Under the pieces are notes generated by a model. The model made no database searches. It was not told the origin of the DNA and was given only the letters and a program-made list of their open reading frames with translations. A stretch of DNA of 64,000 nt from VRUE01 sp963812335. GTDB lineage: Bacteria; Actinomycetota; Thermoleophilia; Solirubrobacterales; 70-9. This document shows positions 48,115 to 56,553 of the stretch, piece by piece. Made by a program: the position numbers and the translations under genes. How positions within the stretch are numbered: position 1 is the stretch's first letter; each line of letters begins with the position of its first letter. The DNA is taken from contig CAWEUU010000004.1 in NCBI GenBank assembly GCA_963812335.1, positions 682,001-746,000 on the forward strand, in the 5' to 3' direction.

Positions 48115-49330
48115 ACTCCTCCTCGATCACCCGGATGAACCGAGGCGTCGAGCGAATCTCATCGAGCCCAGCGATCTCTTCGACCGCCGCGGCGAAACTC
48201 GACTCGAGGCACTCGTGGACGACCATCACCAGGCGCGCGTCGTCGCCGAAGCCGCGCTGGACGACGCTCTTGACCGAGATCTCGTTCTCGCCCAGCACCT
48301 GCGCGATGTGTGCGAGGACGCCGGGCTCGTCGGCGACCTCGAGGTGCAGGTAGAAGGAGGAGGTGACATCGGCGACCAGCGGCAGCCGCTCGCGCGCCTC
48401 GTGCACGGGCGCCTCGCCGGAGAGGATCGAGACGACGTCGCCGAGCACGGCCGAGGCGGTCTCGACCCCGCCGGCGCCGGGGCCGGACATCGTCACCTCG
48501 GTGATTTCCGGCGCCTCGACCATGACCGCGTTGAAGGGGCCGCCGACGGGCGCCAGCGGGTGGCCGCCGTAGAGGAAGCAGGGGAAGACGCGGACGCTGA
48601 TACCGCCGTCGCGGCGCTCGGCGACGCCGAGCAGCTTCAGCGAGAGGCCGAACTCCTTGGCGTAGGCGAGGTCGTCCGGCGTAACCCCCTCGATCCCCTC
48701 GTAGGGAACCTGGTCGAGGCCGACCGGCGTGTGGAAGGCGAGCCGGGCGAGGATCGCCATCTTCGCCGCCGCGTCGGCACCGTTGACGTCGTCGCTCGGA
48801 TCGGCCTCGGCGTAGCCCAGCTCCTGAGCGCGGGCCAGCACCTGCTCGTAGGCGGCGCCGCTGGCGGCCATCTCGGTGAGGATGAAGTTGGTCGTGCCGT
48901 TGACGATGCCGAAGACCTTGTCGATCTCGGTTACGCCGAAGCTCTCCTGGATCGTGCGCACAATCGGGATCACGCCCGCGACCGCTGCCTCGAAGCGCAG
49001 CTGCACGCCGGCCTCGCGGGCAATGCCGAAGAGCTCGTCGCCGTGCTGGGCGAGCAGCTGCTTGTTGGCGGTGACGACGGGGCGCCCCGCGCGCAGCGCG
49101 TCGATCACGTAGGTGCGGGCGGGGTCGGTGCCGCCGATCAGCTCGACGACCAGGTCGGAGCGCTCGAGGATCTCGCCGATCTCGCCCTCGCTGCGGGTCA
49201 GCGTGCCGGCCAGCTCCGGCCGCCGCCCGGTCGCCGCCTCGATCGCGCCGGCTCGCTCGGAGAGCAGCTCGGCGAAGGCGGCGCCGACCGTGCCACGGCC
49301 GAGCAGCCCGATGCGGACGGGGTCAGACAT
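48107..49330 (-). CDS. hom: Homoserine dehydrogenase
   Basis: This 407-residue enzyme reduces aspartate semialdehyde to homoserine. It has the NAD(P) motif IGLLGRGTVGAAF at residues 7-19, the family lysine in VTANKQLL, FEAAVAGVIPIVRTI, NGTTNFILTEM and DVNGADAAAKMAILARLAF. A C-terminal ACT domain (SFYLHLEVADEPGVLAHIAQVLGE, about 333-407) suggests feedback inhibition by threonine, as in other Gram-positive homologues. It overlaps lysA upstream by 8 nt and thrC downstream by 8 nt. Confidence 0.95.
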   Translation of the reverse strand: MSDPVRIGLLGRGTVGAAFAELLSERAGAIEAATGRRPELAGTLTRSEGEIGEILERSDLVVELIGGTDPARTYVIDALRAGRPVVTANKQLLAQHGDELFGIAREAGVQLRFEAAVAGVIPIVRTIQESFGVTEIDKVFGIVNGTTNFILTEMAASGAAYEQVLARAQELGYAEADPSDDVNGADAAAKMAILARLAFHTPVGLDQVPYEGIEGVTPDDLAYAKEFGLSLKLLGVAERRDGGISVRVFPCFLYGGHPLAPVGGPFNAVMVEAPEITEVTMSGPGAGGVETASAVLGDVVSILSGEAPVHEARERLPLVADVTSSFYLHLEVADEPGVLAHIAQVLGENEISVKSVVQRGFGDDARLVMVVHECLESSFAAAVEEIAGLDEIRSTPRFIRVIEEEFV

Positions 49331-50627
49331 CGCGGGAGGTCAGGTCCTCGAAGGTCTCGCGACGGACGACGACGCGTGCCTCGCCGTCGCGGCAGAAGAT
49401 CACCGGCGGCCGGGTGACGCCGTTGTAGTTGCTCGCCATCGCGTGCCCGTAGGCGCCGGTCGCCGGCGTGACCAGCACGTCGCCGACCGCGGGGGTGGCC
49501 AGCTCGACATCGCGGACGATCACGTCGCCGGACTCGCAGTGCATGCCGGCGATCGTCGCCAGCGTCTCGGGCGCGGCGCCGGCGCGGTCGGCGATCGTCG
49601 CCTCGTAGCGGGAGCCGTAGAGCATCGGCCGCATGTTGTCGGACATGCCACCGTCGACGGCGACGTAGGTGCGCACGCCGGGGATCTCCTTGACCGTGCC
49701 GACCCTGTAGGCGGTGAGGCCGGCGTTGCCGACCAGCGAGCGGCCGGGCTCGACCAGGATCCGCACGTCGGGGCCGAAGAGCTCGTCGACGGCGCGTGCC
49801 TTGACCTCGACGTAGGAGTCGATCGAGGGCGGCTCGTCCTCGCCGGTGTAGGCGATCCCGAGCCCGCCGCCGACGTTGACCAGCCGGCACCAATCGCCGG
49901 CCAGCCCGGCGATCGCCCGGATCGCCAGCTTGTAGGGCTCGAGCTCGAAGATCTGCGAGCCGATGTGGGCGTGCAGGCCGACCAGGTTGAGCTGATCGGA
50001 GTCGAGCACGCGCTCGATCGCGCGCGCCGCCAGCCCGTCCTCGAGCCCGAAGCCGAACTTCGAGTCGAGCTGCCCGGTCTGGATGTAGTCGTGGGTCGAG
50101 GGCTTGATCCCCGGCGTCACGCGGATCAGCACGTCCTGGGGCCGGTCGAGCAGCCGCTCGCAGCGCTCGATCTCGTCGAAGGAGTCGAGGATCAGGTGGC
50201 CGACACCGGCCCGCGAGGCGAGCAGGATCTCCTCGTCGCTCTTGTTGTTGCCGTGCATGTGGATCCGGGCCGGATCGAAGCCGGCGCGCAGCGCCATGTG
50301 CAGCTCGCCGCCGGAGGCGACGTCGACCGAGAGGCCCTCCTCGGCGAAGAGGCGGTAGGCCGCCGTGCAGGGGAAGGCCTTGCTGGCGTAGAGGACTTCG
50401 AACTCGCGGCCGCGGCGCTCGAACGCCTCGCGGTAGGCCCGCGCCCGAGCCCGCATCTCATCCTCGGCGTAGACGTAGGCGGGAGTGCCGAGCTCGGCGG
50501 CGAGATCGACCACGTCGCAGCCCGCGATCTCGAGGTGGCCGCGCTCGTTCACGCGGCTGCCCGCCGGGTAGACCGGTGAGCCCGCGATCGGGTCGGCGAC
50601 CGCACCTGCCTGTCCGCGCTCGGGCAT
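49323..50627 (-). CDS. lysA: Diaminopimelate decarboxylase
   Basis: LysA makes lysine from meso-diaminopimelate. The 434-residue PLP enzyme has the fold III lysine in VLYASKAFPC, DVASGGELHMAL, HGNNKSDEE, HIGSQIFELEPY, VNVGGGLGI, EPGRSLVGNAG and the cysteine motif CESGD. Start: ATG at 50627, with TACCGT about 14 nt upstream; a longer frame to 50678 adds an unlikely N-terminus. It heads the lysA-hom-thrC-thrB operon, linking lysine/cell-wall and threonine branches. Confidence 0.94.
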   Translation of the reverse strand: MPERGQAGAVADPIAGSPVYPAGSRVNERGHLEIAGCDVVDLAAELGTPAYVYAEDEMRARARAYREAFERRGREFEVLYASKAFPCTAAYRLFAEEGLSVDVASGGELHMALRAGFDPARIHMHGNNKSDEEILLASRAGVGHLILDSFDEIERCERLLDRPQDVLIRVTPGIKPSTHDYIQTGQLDSKFGFGLEDGLAARAIERVLDSDQLNLVGLHAHIGSQIFELEPYKLAIRAIAGLAGDWCRLVNVGGGLGIAYTGEDEPPSIDSYVEVKARAVDELFGPDVRILVEPGRSLVGNAGLTAYRVGTVKEIPGVRTYVAVDGGMSDNMRPMLYGSRYEATIADRAGAAPETLATIAGMHCESGDVIVRDVELATPAVGDVLVTPATGAYGHAMASNYNGVTRPPVIFCRDGEARVVVRRETFEDLTSRDV

Positions 50628-50679
50628 GGCACGGCATTGTGACGGTAAGAGCGAAAGCCCGGCTAGCCGCCCCGCCACA

Positions 50680-51363
50680 TCAGTGGCCGAGCAGGCCGCC
50701 GACCGTGTCTTTGACTTTTTCGGTCGTCTTGTCGACCGTTTTGCCGACCGTGGACTCGGGGCCGGCGACGCCGTTGACGACTTCTTCGGTGGTCTGGGTG
50801 ACGCCGGTCCCGCCGAGCGCGCCGCCGGTCGCTTCGTCGACCCCGGAGACGGTGTCGTTGACGGCGCCGGTCACCGTCTCGGAGGGCGAAGACGCACCAC
50901 CTCCACCACCGCCGGAGCCGGACGACGGTTTGGTCGCCCCTCCACCGGATCCACCACCACCGCTACCGCCGCCGCCCGACGACGTGCCGGTCGAGTCAGC
51001 GGAAGGAGCCGAGTCGGGCGTACCCCCGCCGGGGCTCGATCCGGGTGCGCCCTCCGGAACGCCTGCAGCCGGCCTGCCCAAGCCCGGCGATACCGAGCCC
51101 GCCCCGCCGCGACGGAGTCGAGCGTTGCCGTTCGTACCGCTTGCAGCCCTAATCCCGCGACCCGAGCCTGCGATAGCCGAAGCGTCCGTTCCGGCCGGTC
51201 GTCGCTCGATGGCGGAGTCCTGACCACCCCCGGCGAGACCGGCAAGCGGCCAATCTCGCAACACCTGAAGCGACACGAGCATGACGAACACGACCACGGC
51301 CACCGCGATCAGAGTCGTGCCTGAGACTGCGCCTACCAGATAGGAGCGGGCTTGACGAATCAT
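50680..51363 (-). CDS. Membrane-anchored Gly/Ser-rich protein
   Basis: This 227-residue protein has one transmembrane segment near the N-terminus (SYLVGAVSGTTLIAVAVVVFVMLVS, split about residues 7-31), then a low-complexity Gly/Ser/Pro-rich region and a C-terminal VNDTVSGVDEATGG, VGKTVDKTTEKVKDTVGGLLGH repeat of amphipathic Val/Thr units. It is probably surface-exposed. No family is recognised. It lies 52 nt upstream of lysA on the same strand, but lysA has its own promoter-like box. Confidence 0.65.
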   Translation of the reverse strand: MIRQARSYLVGAVSGTTLIAVAVVVFVMLVSLQVLRDWPLAGLAGGGQDSAIERRPAGTDASAIAGSGRGIRAASGTNGNARLRRGGAGSVSPGLGRPAAGVPEGAPGSSPGGGTPDSAPSADSTGTSSGGGGSGGGGSGGGATKPSSGSGGGGGGASSPSETVTGAVNDTVSGVDEATGGALGGTGVTQTTEEVVNGVAGPESTVGKTVDKTTEKVKDTVGGLLGH

Positions 51364-51415
51364 CGGCTCTCCACTACCCAGGGTAGCCGGACTGCAACGG
51401 ATATGTGAGGGACTC

Positions 51416-52594
51416 CTACAGGTAGCCGAGCGGGTCGGTCGGCGCGCCGCTGATCCGCACCTCGAAGTGGAGGTGATCGCCGTAGCAGTGGCCGGTGCAG
51501 CCGACGTAGCCGATCACGTCTCCCTGCGAGACGCTGCCCGAGGTGACCGCGAACGAAGACTGATGGGCGTAACAGGTCTGCAGGCCGCCGCCGTGGTCGA
51601 GGCAGCTGAAGTTGCCGTATCCGCCGCTCTCTGCTTCGGACTGGACCAGCACGACCGAGCCGGCGTCGGCGGCGCGGATCGGCGTCCCCGCGGGCACGGC
51701 GATGTCGATGCCCTCGTGCATGCGCCCCCAGCGGGAGCCGAACCCGGAGACGACCGGGCCGTTGACCGGCCAGATCATCGACCCCGATCCGTAGCGCACC
51801 GGCCCGGCCGGCAACGGCGCCGACGCGCTGGCGCTGAGCTGCGCGGCGATTTCTGCCTGGATCGAGGCGAGGTCGCCCTCGATCTTGTGCTCGTGGCTGC
51901 TGATCGTCGAGAGTGCCGCCTCGCGCTGGCGGCGCACCGAGACCAGCTTCGCCTGGCGGCTCTGCACCGCGGAGCGGGCTGCGGCCAGTGCCTGCTCTTC
52001 GGCGGCGATCGCGTCGCGCGCCGCTTCGATCCGGTTCTTCGCCGAGCGCAGGCGGGCGACGGTGCTCTTGACCTGGTCGCGCAGGTCGCGGACGCGGGTG
52101 ACGACCGCCTCATCGAGGCCGTTGATGCGGTTCAGGTACTCGGTGCGGTTGACCAGCTCGTCGTAGCCACCTGACTCGACCAACACATTGAGGATGTCCG
52201 GCGTGCCGGCCTCGTAGATCGCGACAAGACGGTCGCGCAGCGCGACCAGCGCCCGTTTGAGGCGAGCACGGACGACCGCGAGGTGCTTCTTCGCAACGTC
52301 GAGCTCGTCCACGGCCCGGTCGAGCTCGGCCTGCTTGGCGTCGAGCCGCGCCTGCGCCTCGGCCTCCTGCGCCCGCAGTGTCGCGACCTCACCGGTAAGC
52401 CGTTCGATCCGATCGCGGTAACGGGTAATCGTGGTCGTGAGCACACCCTTGCGCTCACGCACGTGAGAAAGCTTCGCTTCCTTCTCTTCCTGCTTCTCGT
52501 AGATGTCTTGCGCCGCCGCGCCGGAAACGCCCAGCAGGACAAGCGCCGCCACGGCAGCCGCCAACGCCGCCGCGCCAAGGCGAGTCATAAGCAT
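51416..52594 (-). CDS. Secreted M23 peptidase with coiled coil (EnvC/NlpD type)
   Basis: This 392-residue protein has a signal peptide (LGAAALAAAVAALVLLGVSG, ending AAAQ), a long coiled coil (about residues 30-240) and a C-terminal LytM/M23 domain with the zinc motif in HEGIDIAVPAGTP and HLHFEVR. Four cysteines in the M23 domain may form disulfides. It should cut peptidoglycan or activate an amidase at division, in the EnvC/RipA manner. Start: ATG at 52594, 7 nt after TAGCCT (52607-52602). Confidence 0.9.
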   Translation of the reverse strand: MLMTRLGAAALAAAVAALVLLGVSGAAAQDIYEKQEEKEAKLSHVRERKGVLTTTITRYRDRIERLTGEVATLRAQEAEAQARLDAKQAELDRAVDELDVAKKHLAVVRARLKRALVALRDRLVAIYEAGTPDILNVLVESGGYDELVNRTEYLNRINGLDEAVVTRVRDLRDQVKSTVARLRSAKNRIEAARDAIAAEEQALAAARSAVQSRQAKLVSVRRQREAALSTISSHEHKIEGDLASIQAEIAAQLSASASAPLPAGPVRYGSGSMIWPVNGPVVSGFGSRWGRMHEGIDIAVPAGTPIRAADAGSVVLVQSEAESGGYGNFSCLDHGGGLQTCYAHQSSFAVTSGSVSQGDVIGYVGCTGHCYGDHLHFEVRISGAPTDPLGYL

Positions 52595-52601
52595 CGCGAG
52601 C

Positions 52602-52607
52602 AGGCTA
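52602..52607 (-). promoter_or_regulatory. -10 box of M23 peptidase gene
   Basis: Minus-strand TAGCCT lies 7 nt before the ATG at 52594, predicting a leaderless message. Confidence 0.5.
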
Positions 52608-52662
52608 GCGGGGCCGGCTAACCGTCAGGCAAGGGCAATCGGACCCTGCAACCAGCCTTGCG

Positions 52663-53931
52663 CTACGCCGCGACCGGCTCTTTAGCCGCGGCCTTCTCGG
52701 CCTCGGCAACGACTTCGGCGGCGTAGCCGAGCCGCTCGGCGTATTCACGCGCCTGCATGCGCGAGATCACCATCCGCTGGATCTCGGCCGTGCCCTCGAA
52801 CAGCTGGTAGATCTTGGCGTCGCGGAAGAACTTCTCCAGCGGGCTCTCGGTGCTCCAGGCGTCCGGGCCGACCAGGTCCATCAGCGTCGTCGTCGCCCAC
52901 ATCGTCACGTCACCGGCCTTGAGCTTCGACATCGAGCCCTGACCGCCGCGCATCGGGATGCCGTTGCGCCCCATCCAGGCGGCCCGCTGGACCAGCAGGC
53001 GGGCGGCCTCGATCTCGGTCGCGACGTCGGCCAGCGTCTGCTGGATGCGCTGCGTCGCCAGCAGCGGCGTGCCGCCCTCGGAGCGGCCGTCGAGGTACTC
53101 GAGGGTCCACTCGTAGGCGGCCTGGGCGATTCCGAGCGCCGAGGCGCCGACCAGCGGCCGGGTGATCTCGAAGGTCGCCAGCGCGTCGGCGCCGCGCGAC
53201 TTCTTGCCTTCGCGCCCGCGCTGCAGCTTCTTCTCCAGCTTCTCCTCGCCGCCGAGCAGGTTCTCGGCCGGAATCCGGCAGTCCTCGAGGATGATCTCGG
53301 CGGTGTGCGAGGCGCGGATGCCGAGCTTCGACTCCTTCTTGCCCTGACCGAGGCCGGGCGTGTCCTTGCCGATCACGAAGGAGGCCTGTCCGCGGGTGCC
53401 GAGGCTCGGGTCGACGGTGGCGACGACGACGTGGACATCGGCGATGCCGCCGTTGGTGATGAAGACCTTGGTGCCGTTGAGGACCCACTCGTCGCCGTCG
53501 CGCTTCGCCGTCGTCTTCAGGCTCTTCACGTCGGAGCCGGCCTGCGGCTCGGTCACCGCGTAGGCGCCGAGCTTGACCTCCTCGCCGGCGCCGAAGCACT
53601 CGGGCACCCACTGGGCGATCTGCTCGGGCGTGCCGGAGGAGGCGATGCCGGCGGCGGCGAGGCCGGAGCCGGAAATCGCCAGGGCGATCCCGGCGCAGCC
53701 CCAGTGGAACTCCTCGGCCGAGATCACCTGCATCTGGCCATCGGCGTCCGAGGCCGAGCGCTGGATCGCCTCGAGGCCCTGGAAGCCCTGCTTACGCGCC
53801 TCCTTGATCACCTCCCAGGGGGTGCTCTCCTCTTCGTCGTGCTTGCGCGCGGCGGGACGGATCACGTCGCGGGCGAAGGCCCGGGCGCTGTCTTTGAACT
53901 CCTGCTGCTCCTCGTTCAGTGCGAAATCCAT
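52663..53931 (-). CDS. Acyl-CoA dehydrogenase
   Basis: This 422-residue flavoenzyme of beta-oxidation has LNEEQQEFKDSARAFAR at the start, the FAD/substrate motif AYAVTEPQAGSDVKSLKT, TNGGIADVHVV and a C-terminal catalytic glutamate in YQLFEGTAEIQRMVISR, so it is a complete, homotetramer-type enzyme. Chain-length preference is unknown. A GGGGG-type Shine-Dalgarno sequence precedes the ATG. A 16-bp palindrome at 53974-53989 closely resembles that before the thiolase gene, suggesting joint control by a fatty-acid-responsive TetR repressor. Confidence 0.92.
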   Translation of the reverse strand: MDFALNEEQQEFKDSARAFARDVIRPAARKHDEEESTPWEVIKEARKQGFQGLEAIQRSASDADGQMQVISAEEFHWGCAGIALAISGSGLAAAGIASSGTPEQIAQWVPECFGAGEEVKLGAYAVTEPQAGSDVKSLKTTAKRDGDEWVLNGTKVFITNGGIADVHVVVATVDPSLGTRGQASFVIGKDTPGLGQGKKESKLGIRASHTAEIILEDCRIPAENLLGGEEKLEKKLQRGREGKKSRGADALATFEITRPLVGASALGIAQAAYEWTLEYLDGRSEGGTPLLATQRIQQTLADVATEIEAARLLVQRAAWMGRNGIPMRGGQGSMSKLKAGDVTMWATTTLMDLVGPDAWSTESPLEKFFRDAKIYQLFEGTAEIQRMVISRMQAREYAERLGYAAEVVAEAEKAAAKEPVAA

Positions 53932-53973
53932 CCGTCCCCCTCGTCTACCGCGTCTCTTGTTGAAGGCTGTTGA

Positions 53974-53989
53974 TTGACTGGTCAGTCAA
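53974..53989. promoter_or_regulatory. TetR-type operator before acyl-CoA dehydrogenase gene
   Basis: TTGACTG-GT-CAGTCAA is a 7-2-7 inverted repeat 43-58 nt before the dehydrogenase ATG. It shares TTGAxxGGTCAxTC with the operator at 61245-61260. Confidence 0.6.
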
Positions 53990-54034
53990 CCGTCCCGCGA
54001 AGCTTAGCTGACCAACCAGCCAGGTCTGCGCCTG

Positions 54035-54040
54035 TAGCTT
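54035..54040 (+). promoter_or_regulatory. -10 box of cell-wall-binding-like gene
   Basis: TAGCTT lies 7 nt before the GTG at 54048, predicting a leaderless message. Confidence 0.5.
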
Positions 54041-54047
54041 TCCGACC

Positions 54048-55400
54048 GTGGCGCGTGAGCAACCGATCAACGCCGAGGTGCCGGGGGCTCGGCCGCAGGG
54101 CGGAGCGGCTCCAAAGCCCGAGCAGCCGCCGGCCCAGGCCCGCAGGCCCGCGGCCAAGCCGGAGCGGCGGCGCAAGGAGAAGCGGCCGCGCAAGCCGATC
54201 CCCGGCGCGCTGAAGGCGATCGCAGGGCTGTTCGTGCTGGCGATCGTCTTCATCGTCGCCGCGATCCTCGGTGGCGGGGGCGGCAACGAGGAGGCAGATG
54301 GACCGGCGCCGGTCAGCGGGACGCCCAGCACCCCTGCCGAAGCGCCCGCCACCCAGACGCCGGAAGACCTCGGCTACCCGGCCTTCGCCACCGCGAACAC
54401 GACCCGCGTCGGCGGCGCCGACGCGGCCGACAACGCAGCCGGCGTCGCCCTCGCGGTCCATCCCTCGATCGAGCCCGCGCAGCAACCGGATGCGGTCACG
54501 GTCGTCGACGCCGGAGACTGGGCCACCGCTCTCGCCGCGGCCGTGTTGACGGCGCCGCCGGTCGGAGCGCCGCTGCTGGTCTCCGAGACAGATGAGATGC
54601 CCGACGTGACCGCGGAAGCGCTCGCGGCGCTGGGGCCGCGCGGTGGCCGCGAGACCGCCGGCGCCCAGGTCTTCGCGATCGGCGCCGCGACCGTGCCCGC
54701 CGATCTGAGGACGAGCCGCGTCCGCGCCGGCGGCGCCGCCGGCGCCGCGGCAATCGCCGCGCTGCGCGGGAAGCTCTCCGGCTCGCCGCCGCAGCACATC
54801 GTCGTCGCGTCCTCCGCTGAGCCGGCTCTCGCGATGCCGGCCGCCGCCTGGGCGGCGCGCTCGGGCGACCCGGTCCTCTTCACCGCGCCGGACAAGCTCG
54901 ACAAACCGACCGCGACCGCCCTCGAAGCCAACCCCAAGGTGCCCGTCTACGTGCTCGGTCCCTCGGCCGCGATCTCCTCGAACGTCGTGCGCGAAATCGA
55001 TCAGGCCGGTGGCCGCGTGCGCCGCGTCTCCGGCGAGGACCCGGTCGCCAACGCGATCGCATTCGCCCGCTACGCCGACGGCAGCTTCGGCTGGGACGTC
55101 AACGACCCCGGCCACGGCTTCGTCGTCACCCGCTCCGAGGAACCGCTCGACGCGGCCGCCGCGGCGCCGCTCTCCGCCGCGGGAACCTGGGGGCCGTTGC
55201 TGCTCACCGACAGCGCCGATACCCTTCCGGCAGCGCTGCGCGGGTATCTGCTCGACGTCAAGCCGGGCTACACGACCGACCCGACGCGCGCCTTCTACAA
55301 CCACATCTGGGTGATCGGAGACCAGGAGTCGATCGGCGTGAGCGAGCAGGCGGAAATGGACAGGCTGGCGGCGCTGGCCAGAATCGGCGGCGGGAAGTGA
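54048..55400 (+). CDS. Membrane-anchored protein with cell-wall-binding-repeat-2-like region
   Basis: This 450-residue protein has a Pro/Arg-rich cytoplasmic N-terminus (residues 1-50), a transmembrane helix (about 52-75, LKAIAGLFVLAIVFIVAAIL) and a large extracellular domain. That domain has repeated patterns such as ATANTTRVGGADAADNAAGVAL, GAPLLVSETDEMPDVTAEALAALG and KVPVYVLGPSAAISSNVVREI. These match the alternating strands of CW_binding_2 domains. Its role is probably wall attachment; no enzyme motif was found. Start GTG, leaderless. Confidence 0.75.
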   Translation: MAREQPINAEVPGARPQGGAAPKPEQPPAQARRPAAKPERRRKEKRPRKPIPGALKAIAGLFVLAIVFIVAAILGGGGGNEEADGPAPVSGTPSTPAEAPATQTPEDLGYPAFATANTTRVGGADAADNAAGVALAVHPSIEPAQQPDAVTVVDAGDWATALAAAVLTAPPVGAPLLVSETDEMPDVTAEALAALGPRGGRETAGAQVFAIGAATVPADLRTSRVRAGGAAGAAAIAALRGKLSGSPPQHIVVASSAEPALAMPAAAWAARSGDPVLFTAPDKLDKPTATALEANPKVPVYVLGPSAAISSNVVREIDQAGGRVRRVSGEDPVANAIAFARYADGSFGWDVNDPGHGFVVTRSEEPLDAAAAAPLSAAGTWGPLLLTDSADTLPAALRGYLLDVKPGYTTDPTRAFYNHIWVIGDQESIGVSEQAEMDRLAALARIGGGK

Positions 55401-55407
55401 GGCTCCT

Positions 55408-55656
55408 TTGAGCGAGGCCGAGAGCCCGCAGCTGCTCGGCGGCCACGAGCCGACCGCCGAGGACATCCGCGCCCTCGCCGGCGCTTCCACGCCCCACTTC
55501 GCGCTTCAGGTGCGCAACCGCATCCGTCGCCTGATCGAGCCGTTGCCTGCCGGCCACCCGGCGCGGGCCGAAGGCGAGCGCAAGATCGCCGCGCTCGAGG
55601 ATCTGGCCGACCACAGCGGCGACCCGCGCGGCACGATGGGGATCGGCCACTCGTGA
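55408..55656 (+). CDS. Small conserved hypothetical protein
   Basis: This 82-residue helical protein (AEDIRALAGASTPHFALQVRNRIRRLIEPL, AEGERKIAALEDLADHSGDPRG) is not recognised. Start TTG at 55408, 7 nt after the previous stop. Its stop overlaps the GTG of the MBL-fold gene, so the three genes form an operon. Confidence 0.6.
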   Translation: MSEAESPQLLGGHEPTAEDIRALAGASTPHFALQVRNRIRRLIEPLPAGHPARAEGERKIAALEDLADHSGDPRGTMGIGHS

Positions 55657-56321
55657 AGCAGCTCGCCCCCGGCGTCTGGCGGCTGAAGGAGATGCCGCTG
55701 CCGACGATCAACATCTACCTGGCCGAGGACGTCCTGATCGACGCCGGCCGCACCTGGGACCGGCGGCGCGTCTTCAAGGAGACCGAGGGCCGCGAGCTCT
55801 CGCTGGTGGCGCTGACCCACGCCCACCCCGATCACCAGGGCGTCGCCAAGGACGTCTGCGAGGCGCGCGGCATCCCGCTCGCCTGCCACGCCGACGACGT
55901 CGACGCGATGGAAGGCAGGCGGACGATGCAGGAGGCCCACGGCCGCAACCCGGTCAACCGCGTGATCAAGGCCCTCTGGCAGGGCCCCCCGTACAAGGTC
56001 GAGCGGGTGCTGAACGAGGGCGACGAGGTCGCCGGCTTCCGCGTGATCCACGCGCCGGGCCACGCCCGCGGCGAGGTGATCTTCTTCCGCGAGTCCGACC
56101 GGGTGGCGATCTGCGGCGACGTGGTCCGCAACATGAGCTACGCGACCTACCGCACGATGATCGCCGAGCCGCCCGAGATCTTCACCTACGACCCGGCCGA
56201 GAACCGCCGCTCGATCCGCAGGCTCGCCGAGCTCAACCCGAGCCTCATCCTCCCTGGTCACGGCCCGGCGATCGAAGACATCGCCAAGTTCGAGCGCTTC
56301 GTCGCCGGCCTACCCGCGTAG
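55653..56321 (+). CDS. MBL-fold metallo-hydrolase
   Basis: This 222-residue metallo-beta-lactamase-fold hydrolase has INIYLAEDVLIDAGRTWD, the zinc motif THAHPDHQG (HxHxDH, about residues 53-58), H in IHAPGHARGEVIF, D in AICGDVVRN and a final LPGHGP. It is typical of glyoxalase-II-like or beta-lactamase-fold esterases; the substrate is unknown. Start GTG in a GTGA overlap. Its TAG stop is also the first half of the next gene's -10 box. Confidence 0.9.
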   Translation: MKQLAPGVWRLKEMPLPTINIYLAEDVLIDAGRTWDRRRVFKETEGRELSLVALTHAHPDHQGVAKDVCEARGIPLACHADDVDAMEGRRTMQEAHGRNPVNRVIKALWQGPPYKVERVLNEGDEVAGFRVIHAPGHARGEVIFFRESDRVAICGDVVRNMSYATYRTMIAEPPEIFTYDPAENRRSIRRLAELNPSLILPGHGPAIEDIAKFERFVAGLPA

Positions 56322-56324
56322 AAT
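56319..56324 (+). promoter_or_regulatory. -10 box overlapping MBL stop codon
   Basis: TAGAAT contains the TAG stop of the MBL gene and lies 6 nt before the ATG at 56331, so a leaderless promoter is embedded at the end of the upstream gene. Confidence 0.5.
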
Positions 56325-56330
56325 CGCTCC

Positions 56331-56540
56331 ATGTCCGACGACGCGATCGAGCACGGCTTCAGGGAGGGCGACAAGGTCTGGGTCGAGGACGGTGACGGCA
56401 AGCACCACCCCGGGATCTTCGTCGGCAACAACGAAGCCTCCGGCTGGTTCGGCGGCGGGCCGAGCGCCTACGTCGCCCACCCCGAGGCGCACCAGGCCGA
56501 GGTCGTATCCGTCTTCCGCATCACCCCGCGCGACGAGTAG
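56331..56540 (+). CDS. Small hypothetical protein
   Basis: This 69-residue protein with beta-rich character (FREGDKVWVEDGDGKHHPGIFVGNNEASGWFGG, DEAYV-like PSAYVAHPEAHQAEVVSVFRI) has the look of a small SH3-like barrel. No family is recognised. Its promoter is embedded in the previous gene's stop. It converges on the LLM gene, 13 nt apart. Confidence 0.6.
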   Translation: MSDDAIEHGFREGDKVWVEDGDGKHHPGIFVGNNEASGWFGGGPSAYVAHPEAHQAEVVSVFRITPRDE

Positions 56541-56553
56541 CCACGTATCCGGC